Assembly: GCA_019637555.1 (NCBI GenBank)
Contig: JAHBVK010000012.1
Coordinates: forward strand, 1-64,000
Direction: 5' to 3'
DNA: 64,000 nucleotides
Origin: Anaerolineae bacterium
GTDB lineage: Bacteria; Chloroflexota; Anaerolineae; Aggregatilineales; UBA2796
The notes below the pieces were generated by a model, which did not search any database, was not told where the DNA came from, and worked only from the letters and a program-made list of their open reading frames with translations. Position 1 is the first letter of the stretch; the number at the start of each line of letters is the position of its first letter. This document shows positions 45,801 through 52,860 of the stretch, in pieces. The position numbers were made by a program, and so were the translations under genes.

Positions 45801-46287
45801 CGCGGTAGAAGTTGGCGAGATTGTGGATCGGGTATTGGAGGGGGCACAGACTAAAGCCTCCCGTGCTGGTGTCAAAATCACCGCTGAAGTACCCGACGAA
45901 CCCATGCTGGTTCGCGCCGATAGTGCACGTTTAGCCGAAGTCTTCGACCAACTACTTGATAACGCCATCAAATTCAGCCCTAATACCGAGCAAGTCGTAC
46001 TCAGTATTGAAAACGGTAACGGCTACATGCTCAAAGTCTGCATTCGCGATTTCGGCATCGGCATTGACAAAGCCGAGTTTGATCGCATCTTCCAGCGCGG
46101 CTATCAGGTAGATAGCAGCGCCACGCGCCGCTTTGGTGGTACCGGTCTCGGACTCGCCATCGCGCGTCAGGTAGTAGAAGCACACGGCGGCAAAATCTGG
46201 GTCGAAAGTTCGCCCGGTTCTGGCAGCAGATTCTATTTCACTTTACCCAAATGGACTTCAGAGACAGAACGCAACACCCTAAACTGA
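42805..46287 (+). CDS. multi-GAF/PAS sensor histidine kinase with a degenerate receiver domain
   Basis: About 1160 residues, cytosolic. Order: receiver-like domain (about 5-122), GAF-like (about 130-295), PAS (about 305-415), three further GAF domains (about 430-590, 600-750, 775-915), HisKA with SHELKTP (His near 938), and HATPase_c with NAIKFSP, DFGIGI and GTGLGL. In the receiver the phosphoacceptor Asp is Asn (IIINVNTPG, Asn53) and the switch Lys is Gln (VLVQPV), so it cannot be phosphorylated normally. A TTG at 42790 would add five residues; the ATG at 42805 lacks a clear ribosome site. It has no cognate regulator nearby. Confidence 0.9.
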   Translation: MLAKLLIIDDQPQEISGLLAWLQREEYDLSLIKQGDGALALAEQTTPTLIIINVNTPGVGGFDLLHQLRANPATRKTPVILIVPDSNDYVPSVCLLAGANDVLVQPVQTKVVQKRIRSVFEGVASGIADSVRMLEDVCQSATAIFGCDLAWLLATEGSLLRHRACFSERGAAAAEVFVRLLSNNAPDVISFPLVSAHNALSEAALNERPLVNILSTQLRNMPNSEGLLRAAEQLRLTHLHFLPLMSQNQLIGLLLLAGVNEYPVTGGRAVRILQALNRQCVTVLENARLQANMQVRERQIDTEQIFRRMVLDTMTEGLIVLDERAIIRYVNNRLLRLTSYDRHELYGNSIAMLFHPEARRQIIESIQTPTVGGLNQQIVTKVGQAVPALVSRATMPENNQNYRTVLVISDITEQIKRAQALERQSERLRLLNEAMRRITSALTQEDVIETVLQAAFDIVRCENSCLYLFDTQEPDTIRVVAARGIHADTLETVILHVGQGIAGRVIQTHKAELVPDLTPEDYEPPVIEPEGSSVIAVPMMVLDTMVGVLEVINKGGGRFVDEDAEVLSNLAAAASVAMENAHLFGQAQRQVTELSMMLDASSAVSSTLDISGILQLITRRLAEAMRVSRCSISTWHKETNELVVLAEACSAHWQPGEGPIRPIADTPVISAVLQREQLLICRANDPRIDPHVRDYLKRLGMANVMFVPLTVGGTVVGLVELFNPGEAQTFKLAQCHAVREAISNWATQMARAESPVPWHNPDLLTSLAAKAQVVGKGTWCTISSWDRRARQLTVVRELGFAVWDEQDGHAYRLDNYPTLGNSLRQGMPITLLPALLFNDLEEQKEMARLGSKTGLITPLVVHGEPTGLVKLQDVASDRVFDAAEVSLCQAIANVVANALENARLFHSLEKRANALQAAYDELRHSDKLKDDLIQNLSHELKTPLMQSMFELSLLTDGDMGTLNDEQKNSVNAVLHRIESLGSRVTDMVSLHAAQELQFSAVEVGEIVDRVLEGAQTKASRAGVKITAEVPDEPMLVRADSARLAEVFDQLLDNAIKFSPNTEQVVLSIENGNGYMLKVCIRDFGIGIDKAEFDRIFQRGYQVDSSATRRFGGTGLGLAIARQVVEAHGGKIWVESSPGSGSRFYFTLPKWTSETERNTLN

Positions 46288-46288
46288 G

Positions 46289-46603
46289 TTAGCTCGCCGC
46301 AGACCAGATTCCTGCGGACTGCTTGTCATCATCGGATCTTGAAGGGCGGCGCGTTGGTGTCGCTGTAGCACGTCGTTGATTACGCGGAGTCGCTGTGATT
46401 GTTGGTGGATGTTCTGCCCGCCACGTCTGTGTCACTCCTAACGTCGCATTGTAGGGGATGAACACACTTTGATCAGATCCTGATCCCATCACGATCAGCA
46501 GTACGATCCCGACGATGAGGATGATCGTTCCTATGATGCGATTATCCCAGAACGGCGCACTTTGCGGCTTGGGTGGCGGACTAAATTCGGGCGGTGAAAA
46601 CAC
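46289..46603 (-). CDS. small single-pass membrane protein of unknown function
   Basis: 104 residues: a Pro-rich cytoplasmic start (FSPPEFSPPPKPQSAPF), one membrane helix (IGTIILIVGIVLLIVMG), a short extracellular part (SVFIPYNATLGVTQTWRAEHP) and a Thr/Arg/Pro-rich tail. It is convergent with the multi-GAF kinase, ending one base past its stop, and follows the epimerase gene by 84 bp. I recognise no family. Confidence 0.6.
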   Translation of the reverse strand: MFSPPEFSPPPKPQSAPFWDNRIIGTIILIVGIVLLIVMGSGSDQSVFIPYNATLGVTQTWRAEHPPTITATPRNQRRATATPTRRPSRSDDDKQSAGIWSAAS

Positions 46604-46687
46604 GTTGTAATCCTTGATCGCTATTCCGCTTCAATCATAAACAAGCAAACAAATCCAAGCCACACTACCTAACTACCTCTTTACTCG

Positions 46688-47644
46688 TTACTGCCTTTCC
46701 CGCCCATTCGCATACCACTCGTAAGTCCGAGCCAAGCCATCTACTACATTGACCTTTGGCTCAAATCCCAACAACTGGCGGGCACGGCTGTTATCGCAGA
46801 AGGTGATCGGCGGTTCGCTTGGCGGCGCAGGCGCGTCGATCCGTTGTATTTTCGTGCTGCTGAGTTCCTCAATGATGTCCACGAACTCATTCATCGTGAT
46901 CGGATTACCACAGCCTAAATTCATCACCTCGTACCCCAGCGGATGTTCCAGCGCCGCCATCACGCCATCTACGATGTCATCAATGTACGTCCAATCACGT
47001 CCTAATTGTCCGCCATTGAATAGTGTCACGGGCGTTCCATTCGCCGCCGCGTCTAACACCTTCATTGGCATCATATCGGGGCGTCCCTGCGGACCGTACA
47101 CGTTAAAGAACCGCAAACAGGTGATATTCAAGCCGAACAAGTGGTGATACGAATGCGCCATGATTTCAGCGGCACGTTTACTGGCGGGGTACGGCGCAAG
47201 CGGACGATCAGCGGCATCGGCTTCCACGAATGGCAGCCGTGTCGTCTCGCCGTACACCGACGAAGTGGACGCCTGTATAAACTGCTTGATCCCGTACTTA
47301 CGCGCCACTTCCATCATGTTCAGGCTGCCCATCAAGTTGACCTCGAAGTACAGATGTGCCTCGTTCATCGAGTTCCGCACGCCTGCCATCGCCGCCAGAT
47401 GAGCGATCTTGTGCACCTGATGCTCACCAACCAGCCCATCCACCAGCGCCAGATCGCGCACATCGCCTTCAACCACTGTCACCCGCGGATCAGCCGCGAA
47501 CAGTGCCGCGTTAGCGCGTTTCAACTTCGGATCGTAATAGCTGTTAAAGTTATCCAGCAGGATCAGACGTTCGCCCTGTTTTCGCAGTGCCAGCGCCAAC
47601 CGACTGCCAATGAAGCCTGCGCCTCCAGTAATCAGGATGCTCAA
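46688..47644 (-). CDS. NAD-dependent sugar-nucleotide epimerase (UDP-glucuronate 4-epimerase-like)
   Basis: A 318-residue extended SDR. TGGAGFIGS binds NAD; LLDNFNSYYDPKLKRANAA is typical of UDP-glucuronate 4-epimerases; the catalytic Ser and Tyr/Lys are in ASTSSVYGE and YPASKRAAE. It inverts the C4 hydroxyl of a UDP-sugar acid for cell-surface polysaccharide. It overlaps the recJ gene by 4 bp (47641-47644), so the two are coupled despite unrelated roles. Other UDP-sugar epimerases remain possible. Confidence 0.9.
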   Translation of the reverse strand: MSILITGGAGFIGSRLALALRKQGERLILLDNFNSYYDPKLKRANAALFAADPRVTVVEGDVRDLALVDGLVGEHQVHKIAHLAAMAGVRNSMNEAHLYFEVNLMGSLNMMEVARKYGIKQFIQASTSSVYGETTRLPFVEADAADRPLAPYPASKRAAEIMAHSYHHLFGLNITCLRFFNVYGPQGRPDMMPMKVLDAAANGTPVTLFNGGQLGRDWTYIDDIVDGVMAALEHPLGYEVMNLGCGNPITMNEFVDIIEELSSTKIQRIDAPAPPSEPPITFCDNSRARQLLGFEPKVNVVDGLARTYEWYANGRERQ

Positions 47645-49362
47645 TTGCGCCGCGCCTCATAATCGTATGGACGAATATCGACCACGTTCATCTGTAAGCG
47701 CCGCTCTCCCTGCCATTCATTGATCTCTAGTTGATACGCCACATCAACCGTCATCGGCAGGTCGCGGATGTATTCACCGAATCGGAAAGCGATAGCGTCC
47801 TGTTCTAATGCACCATCAGTCAATTTCAGCTTCAGATGCGCGTTATCCTTGCCCACCGTGCGGCAGTCCGCTACGCGTAGCTTCCGCGCACACAAGATCG
47901 GCGCGGGGTAGCCATGTCCGCACGGCTCCATGCTGCTCAAAGCATCGTAAAGCCGCATGTCTAATTTGTGCAGCGGCACTTCAGCGTCGATCTCCAGTCG
48001 CGGGCGCAGATCTTTGCCTGTCAGCTCGTCCCCTGCGATCTCCATCATGCGTTCGCGGAACAGCGGCAGATTCTCGTTGTGGATTGTGAAACCTGCCGCC
48101 TGCGCGTGCCCACCATGCCGGATCAGCAGGTCAGCAACCTGATCCAGCGCCTCGGTGATGTTGAACTCCTCAATGCTGCGGCACGATCCATGACTTTCTT
48201 CTGGTCCCTGCTGCACCACAATCGACGGGCGGTAATATTCTTCGGTCAGTCGTCCCGCTACCAGACCAACAATTCCTTGTTTGAAATCCGGATTCGACGC
48301 GAAGATAAGCGGTGTATTAGCCGTCGTTTCCATACCTGCTTGTATACGTGCCAGTTCTTGCATTTCGCGTGTTAACTGCTGCCGCGTCACATTCAGCGTC
48401 TGCAATTTCTGGGCATACTCACTCGCCACAAACCGATCCGTTGTGGTCAGCAGTTCGTAAGCGGTCATCGCGCTGTCCAATCGTCCGGCGGCATTGATGC
48501 GCGGCGCGATCATGAAGCCAATCGCGTAGGCACTCACTTGCGCGGGCGTGATGCTGGCAACTTCCATCAACGCCTGCAATCCTAGGCGATTGGTCTGCTT
48601 CAGCTTTTCCAACCCCCGGATCACCAGCGCGCGGTTCTCATGGCTTTGCAGTGGCACCAAATCAGCTACCGTGCCAATCGCCACCAAGTCGAGGAAATCT
48701 TCGGCAGCTAATCCCCTCTTGTTCAGGCTAGTCTTTAAGAGTTGCTCCACCAACTTATAAGTAACACCAACGCCTGCTAACATCTTTTCTGGATATTTGC
48801 AGTTTGGTTGCTTGGGATTGATCACCGCAAAAGCATCTGGCAAATCAGGACCAACTGAATGATGATCGGTGATTATCATATCCAGTCCGATGCGTTTGGC
48901 TGTCTCCGCTTCAGCTAGTGATCGGATGCCACAATCGACGGTAATGACTAGCCGCGCGCCTTGTTTTGCTAACTTGATGAGTGCATCATCATTCAAGCCA
49001 TAACCTTCATCTACGCGATGTGGGATATATGGTTGAACATTTGCGCCTAGAGCACGCAGTGCAGAGACAAGTAGCGTCGTACTGGTTACACCATCCGCGT
49101 CGAAGTCACCGTAAACATAAATCGCTTCTTTGTTACTCACCGCTCGCATAATGCGCGGCACTGCTCTGGATATTCCCGTCATCTTTGCAGGATCAGGAAA
49201 CGCCATCTCACCACGCAAAAACGCCCGCGCACTCTGTGGATCGGTAAAGCCGCGATTGTACAGAATCTGCGCAATCACCGGATTGAGTCCCGCTTGATCC
49301 GCGAACTGTTTGCTTATCTCTACTGCTGGTTGAGGGTGGATCATCCACCGCTTGGATTTCAC
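47641..49362 (-). CDS. recJ: single-stranded-DNA-specific exonuclease RecJ
   Basis: 573 residues, the normal length. The DHH phosphoesterase core has VYGDFDADGVTST, VDCGIRS and TDHHSV; the DHHA1 domain has GLVAGRL and GGHAQAAGFT; and a C-terminal OB-like domain closes the ring. RecJ degrades single-stranded DNA 5' to 3' in recombination and mismatch or base-excision repair. All Mn-binding aspartates and histidines expected of the family are visible. A 249-bp gap separates it from the divergent serpin gene and contains the second palindromic repeat. Confidence 0.97.
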   Translation of the reverse strand: MKSKRWMIHPQPAVEISKQFADQAGLNPVIAQILYNRGFTDPQSARAFLRGEMAFPDPAKMTGISRAVPRIMRAVSNKEAIYVYGDFDADGVTSTTLLVSALRALGANVQPYIPHRVDEGYGLNDDALIKLAKQGARLVITVDCGIRSLAEAETAKRIGLDMIITDHHSVGPDLPDAFAVINPKQPNCKYPEKMLAGVGVTYKLVEQLLKTSLNKRGLAAEDFLDLVAIGTVADLVPLQSHENRALVIRGLEKLKQTNRLGLQALMEVASITPAQVSAYAIGFMIAPRINAAGRLDSAMTAYELLTTTDRFVASEYAQKLQTLNVTRQQLTREMQELARIQAGMETTANTPLIFASNPDFKQGIVGLVAGRLTEEYYRPSIVVQQGPEESHGSCRSIEEFNITEALDQVADLLIRHGGHAQAAGFTIHNENLPLFRERMMEIAGDELTGKDLRPRLEIDAEVPLHKLDMRLYDALSSMEPCGHGYPAPILCARKLRVADCRTVGKDNAHLKLKLTDGALEQDAIAFRFGEYIRDLPMTVDVAYQLEINEWQGERRLQMNVVDIRPYDYEARRN

Positions 49363-49472
49363 AACTGGACAGCTTTCTATGCTGCTTTGACTAGCGACTA
49401 ATGCTGCCTCTACGATAATCGAACTTTAACACAGCGACACGGCGGCTACAAGTTCGAGCGCAAGTCGATTTT

Positions 49473-49517
49473 CCCTCTCTCGCCCGCTAGTGTACTTACG
49501 CAGCGTGGGAGAGGGGT
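49473..49517. repeat. palindromic repeat, copy 2
   Basis: CCCTCTCTCGCCC and GGGAGAGGGG arms flank GTGTACTTACGCAGCGT, matching the copy at 35490-35530 across GTGTACT..CGCAGCGTGGGAGAG. It is followed by a GGGGTGAGGGGGTGAGAGG stretch. It lies in the divergent recJ-serpin gap, so here it cannot simply be a terminator. Confidence 0.65.
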
Positions 49518-49611
49518 GGCACGTCAGCGACGGGGTGAGGGGGTGAGAGGAACTATTCACAAGTCCTAATCGTCGTTATGCTAGAGTCTGGAATGACACG
49601 GAGGAACACAC

Positions 49612-50865
49612 ATGAAACGACTTGCAGCTTTACTGCTAACCCTTTTGCTCACAACCACAGTAATTCCTATCCACGCGCAGGACGGCAACTTGACCTCACT
49701 AGTGGCAGGTAATACTTCATTCGCCCTCGATCTCTATAAACTCGCCATTGCTGCCGATACAGACGCTGGTAATCTGGTCTTTTCACCTTATAGCATCAGT
49801 CAGGCGCTGGCGCTGACCTATGCCGGAGCGAAAGGCGATACGGCAGCACAAATGGCAGCGGTGCTCCATTTCGCGCTTCAGGACGATGAACTCCATCGCA
49901 CCTTTCTGGCACTAAACGGCGAATTACTCTCCAACGGTAACGCTGAAGCTGATCCCAACTTTGGCACCGCCGAGGCAATACTCCGCATCGCCAACGCGCT
50001 CTGGGGTGAGAAAACCTACCCCTTCCTCGCCAGCTACATTGCTAAGGTCAAAGCCAACTACGGCGCGGGTTTAGAATTAGTCGATTTCATCAACAACAGC
50101 GAAGCAACTCGCCAGCAGATCAACGATTGGGTCGCAGAGCAGACCGCTGATCGCATCCAGAACATCCTGCCCGAAGGCGTAGTCGATGCCAGTACGCGGC
50201 TGGTACTCGTCAACGCCGTCTACTTCAAGAATGCGTGGTTGTTCCCCTTCTCGTCGGATGCCACGCAGGACGCCGATTTCACGCTGCTCGATACCAGCAA
50301 AGTCACCGTGCCTATGATGACGGTGCAAAAGAACTTTGGTTACCTGCAACAGGATAACTATCAGGTCGTCTCGCTGCCCTATTCTGGTTCCAAGATGTCC
50401 ATGCTGCTGATCCTGCCGACAGAGGGACAGATCGGCGGCGTAGAGCAAAAGCTGACGCCCGAACTACTAGCGAGTCTCAGCAATGACAAGCTGCAATTCC
50501 AACTGATGAACCTCCATCTGCCGCGCTTCCAGTTCAGCTACGATCTCTCGCTCTCGTCAATGCTGCAACAACTGGGCATGACCGACGCCTTCGATCCCGC
50601 CAAAGCGGATTTCAGTGGCATGGCAGATGTCGATCCAGCGCAAAATCTCTTTCTCACAGCAGCCTTGCACAAGGCGTTCATCGCCGTTGATGAGAACGGT
50701 ACGGAAGCCGCCGCCGCCACCGCTGTGATGGCTGGCGTCACCTCCGCTCCCGCCGAGAATCCCATCGAAGTGCGCTTTGATCGTCCCTTCCTTTTTGCCA
50801 TCCGCGACGATGCCACAGGCACAATCCTGTTCATGGGTCGCGTCATGAACCCCACCACAGAATAA
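49612..50865 (+). CDS. secreted serpin (serine protease inhibitor)
   Basis: A 417-residue serpin with a Sec signal peptide (AALLLTLLLTTTVIPIHAQD). Serpin landmarks include NLVFSPYSISQALALTYAGAKG, LVNAVYFKNAW and the C-terminal DRPFLFAIRD. The hinge of the reactive centre loop is DENGTEAAAATAV, the small-residue pattern required for inhibitory serpins. Counting from the hinge puts P1-P1' near Thr-Ser in AGVTSAP, pointing to elastase-like or subtilisin-like proteases as targets. It should protect the cell surface from outside proteases. It has GGAG upstream and its own terminator, and is divergent from recJ. Confidence 0.95.
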   Translation: MKRLAALLLTLLLTTTVIPIHAQDGNLTSLVAGNTSFALDLYKLAIAADTDAGNLVFSPYSISQALALTYAGAKGDTAAQMAAVLHFALQDDELHRTFLALNGELLSNGNAEADPNFGTAEAILRIANALWGEKTYPFLASYIAKVKANYGAGLELVDFINNSEATRQQINDWVAEQTADRIQNILPEGVVDASTRLVLVNAVYFKNAWLFPFSSDATQDADFTLLDTSKVTVPMMTVQKNFGYLQQDNYQVVSLPYSGSKMSMLLILPTEGQIGGVEQKLTPELLASLSNDKLQFQLMNLHLPRFQFSYDLSLSSMLQQLGMTDAFDPAKADFSGMADVDPAQNLFLTAALHKAFIAVDENGTEAAAATAVMAGVTSAPAENPIEVRFDRPFLFAIRDDATGTILFMGRVMNPTTE

Positions 50866-50881
50866 CGAACCTCGTATCGTA

Positions 50882-50907
50882 GGGGCGGGGCGCTGCCTCG
50901 CCCTTTT
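50882..50907 (+). terminator. terminator of the serpin gene
   Basis: A 10-bp stem with two G-T pairs (50882-50891 with 50895-50904), a 3-nt loop and four T residues lies 17 bp after the serpin stop and just before the end of the convergent TIR gene. Confidence 0.7.
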
Positions 50908-50922
50908 GACTAATCACAAGGT

Positions 50923-52488
50923 TTAGGATAAATCGCGCACACATCGAATTCCAAAATAGTAACTATAATCATTTGGTTCAGTTGAAGCATTTATATGGCG
51001 ACTCGTCGTGCGCGAGTCTACGCTAGATTCAGTACACGATCCCCCACGCAAGATGCGATATCCATCGGACTCTAAGTTTTCTCTCCCATCATTTTCGTCA
51101 TAAGGATATTTCCAGAATAAGCTGCTGCACCATTCCGAGACGTTTCCACACATGTCAAGGGCATTAATCCACGATGCTCCATCACTTCTTATACCTATAC
51201 CGACTTTCGATGGTCTATCACTGGGGTGCAAAATTACTAGATCGGGATTAAATTGATTGCCCCAAGTATAAGTCAATCCTTTGGGACCGCGCGCAGCCCA
51301 TTCCCATTCTGCTTCGGTGGGCAATCTACCGCCCCGCCACCTACAGTATGCATCTGATTCGTACCACGTAACTCCTACACGAGGTTGTTGGGGATCATTA
51401 AATTCCTTACCAAAGTTATGTGGACCGATCTTGTTGCCTTTTTGTACCCACTGCCACCCTTTTTTAGTCCACCATAAAGGGTTTTTATATCCATCATCTT
51501 TCACAAACTGTTCATACATTTCATTCGTTACTGGCAGCATATCTAACCAATAAGCGTGGGAGATGACAATCTTATGTTGAGGTAGTTCGATGTCATAAGA
51601 TTCTTTTGGAGCAAAAAGCCTAAGTATAATGTTTTGACTCCGAAATTGCTCAAGCGCAGCATCAGCTTGCTGGCGCGTACTGCCCATAAGAAATGTCCAC
51701 GCTTTACTATATGTTGTTGGTGGCACATAAACCATTGATACGCCTTTATCATCAATGATTTGTTCACCGGGTTTATACGCTCGTTTAGTAGAGGATTTTG
51801 CAGTAGCAAACACCTCAATTTGCGCTGCTCTACGCGAAATTTTCTTTAAAAGTTCTCTAGCTCGTTTTTGATTCCGCGCCGTCAGCACATCGTCGCGTTG
51901 CAGCAGCCGATCCAGCAAATCCTGTGCGTGAACCGCATAAACGTCGTTCTCATACAATTCATCAATATCCAAAATAATCAACCGCTGCTGATCGTGATCA
52001 CTAGTCATCCTCACAATCCGATCCAGCAGCAAACTCACCGGATCATGCGGCACTTCTGGCTCTTTCGGCAGCGGGTCAGGCAGCGGCGGTGCGGGCGGCA
52101 AATTCCGCAGCGATTCCCGCATCGAACGTAGCTGCTCCCGACTCGCCTCTCGAAAATTGACCAACTGCACGCGCTGCAATTCCAATGGCAGTTCGCGGAT
52201 AATCACCTCATCCAGCAGCACAGGCAGTACAGGCTTGCCCAGCGCCCGCGCATAGCCATACTCACGCTTGCACGGCTCTGACTTCAATACTGGCGGCGTC
52301 AGCGCGTACAAAAACACCTCACATTGTCGAATCTGCTCAAGGATGTTCGCCCACCACTCTTGCCCGCCGCTGCGATTCAACTCCCGATCAAACCACACCG
52401 TACAGTCGAACAAATCCGTCAGATCGCTTGCCAGATTCGTCACCGTCTCTCGATCTTTGCTGCTGTAACTGATGAATATACGCTTCAT
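50923..52488 (-). CDS. TIR domain fused to an FGE/SUMF1-like domain
   Basis: 521 residues. The N-terminal TIR domain (about 1-135) has KRIFISYSSKDRE and the putative NADase glutamate Glu76 in CKREYGYA. A proline-rich linker and a helical region (about 155-235) lead to a formylglycine-generating-enzyme-like domain (about 245-520): TEAEWEWAARG, DMCGNVSEWC and RGGSC. The FGE active-site cysteine pair is incomplete (RGGSCTESSVDSR, no second Cys), so it is likely a ligand-binding module. TIR-FGE proteins occur near defence systems. Base use is mosaic: the FGE part is AT-rich (20 of 60 bases G+C at 51481-51540) while the TIR part is GC-rich (41 of 60 at 52081-52140). Confidence 0.88.
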   Translation of the reverse strand: MKRIFISYSSKDRETVTNLASDLTDLFDCTVWFDRELNRSGGQEWWANILEQIRQCEVFLYALTPPVLKSEPCKREYGYARALGKPVLPVLLDEVIIRELPLELQRVQLVNFREASREQLRSMRESLRNLPPAPPLPDPLPKEPEVPHDPVSLLLDRIVRMTSDHDQQRLIILDIDELYENDVYAVHAQDLLDRLLQRDDVLTARNQKRARELLKKISRRAAQIEVFATAKSSTKRAYKPGEQIIDDKGVSMVYVPPTTYSKAWTFLMGSTRQQADAALEQFRSQNIILRLFAPKESYDIELPQHKIVISHAYWLDMLPVTNEMYEQFVKDDGYKNPLWWTKKGWQWVQKGNKIGPHNFGKEFNDPQQPRVGVTWYESDAYCRWRGGRLPTEAEWEWAARGPKGLTYTWGNQFNPDLVILHPSDRPSKVGIGIRSDGASWINALDMCGNVSEWCSSLFWKYPYDENDGRENLESDGYRILRGGSCTESSVDSRTTSRHINASTEPNDYSYYFGIRCVRDLS

Positions 52489-52786
52489 ATCTACTCAAAT
52501 ACATTCACACAAGGTATTGCATCATTATCATCAACCTGTCATCTCTCCGCAACCACCCAAACTGCACTGGCATCACACCCATTTCCAGCACTGTCTTAGC
52601 GCCATTTATGGTGCTTCGTGCATATAGCCGGGTGCTTTAGCGCCCGGTGTAGTGAGCCTTTTTCGACACTATAACTACTAATTCACTGCTCGCATCGCCC
52701 TCAAACCCTATTCCAACAAATCAACCTGACACACCAACCAACTGCCTGAATCCCGCCCTGTATTCCCTGCGAACTTCAGGCACAAA
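52489..52786. other. intergenic region with a hairpin upstream of the TIR-FGE gene
   Basis: About 300 bp with no credible gene. It holds an 8-bp GC-rich stem, CCGGGTGC/GCGCCCGG (52628-52647) with a TTTA loop, followed 12 bases later by five T residues, possibly a plus-strand terminator remnant. The promoter of the minus-strand TIR-FGE gene must lie here but I could not place it. Confidence 0.4.
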
Positions 52787-52817
52787 ATACCCCGATCCGT
52801 ATCCCGGATCGGGGTAT
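52787..52817 (-). terminator. terminator of the pullulanase gene
   Basis: A perfect 12-bp stem, ATACCCCGATCC (52787-52798) with GGATCGGGGTAT (52806-52817) and a 7-nt loop, lies 43 bp past the pullulanase stop. On the minus strand it is followed by TTTTG. Confidence 0.75.
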
Positions 52818-52860
52818 CTTCTCTATCTTTGTCCTACCCTAGAATTATGCCTGCTACTTC

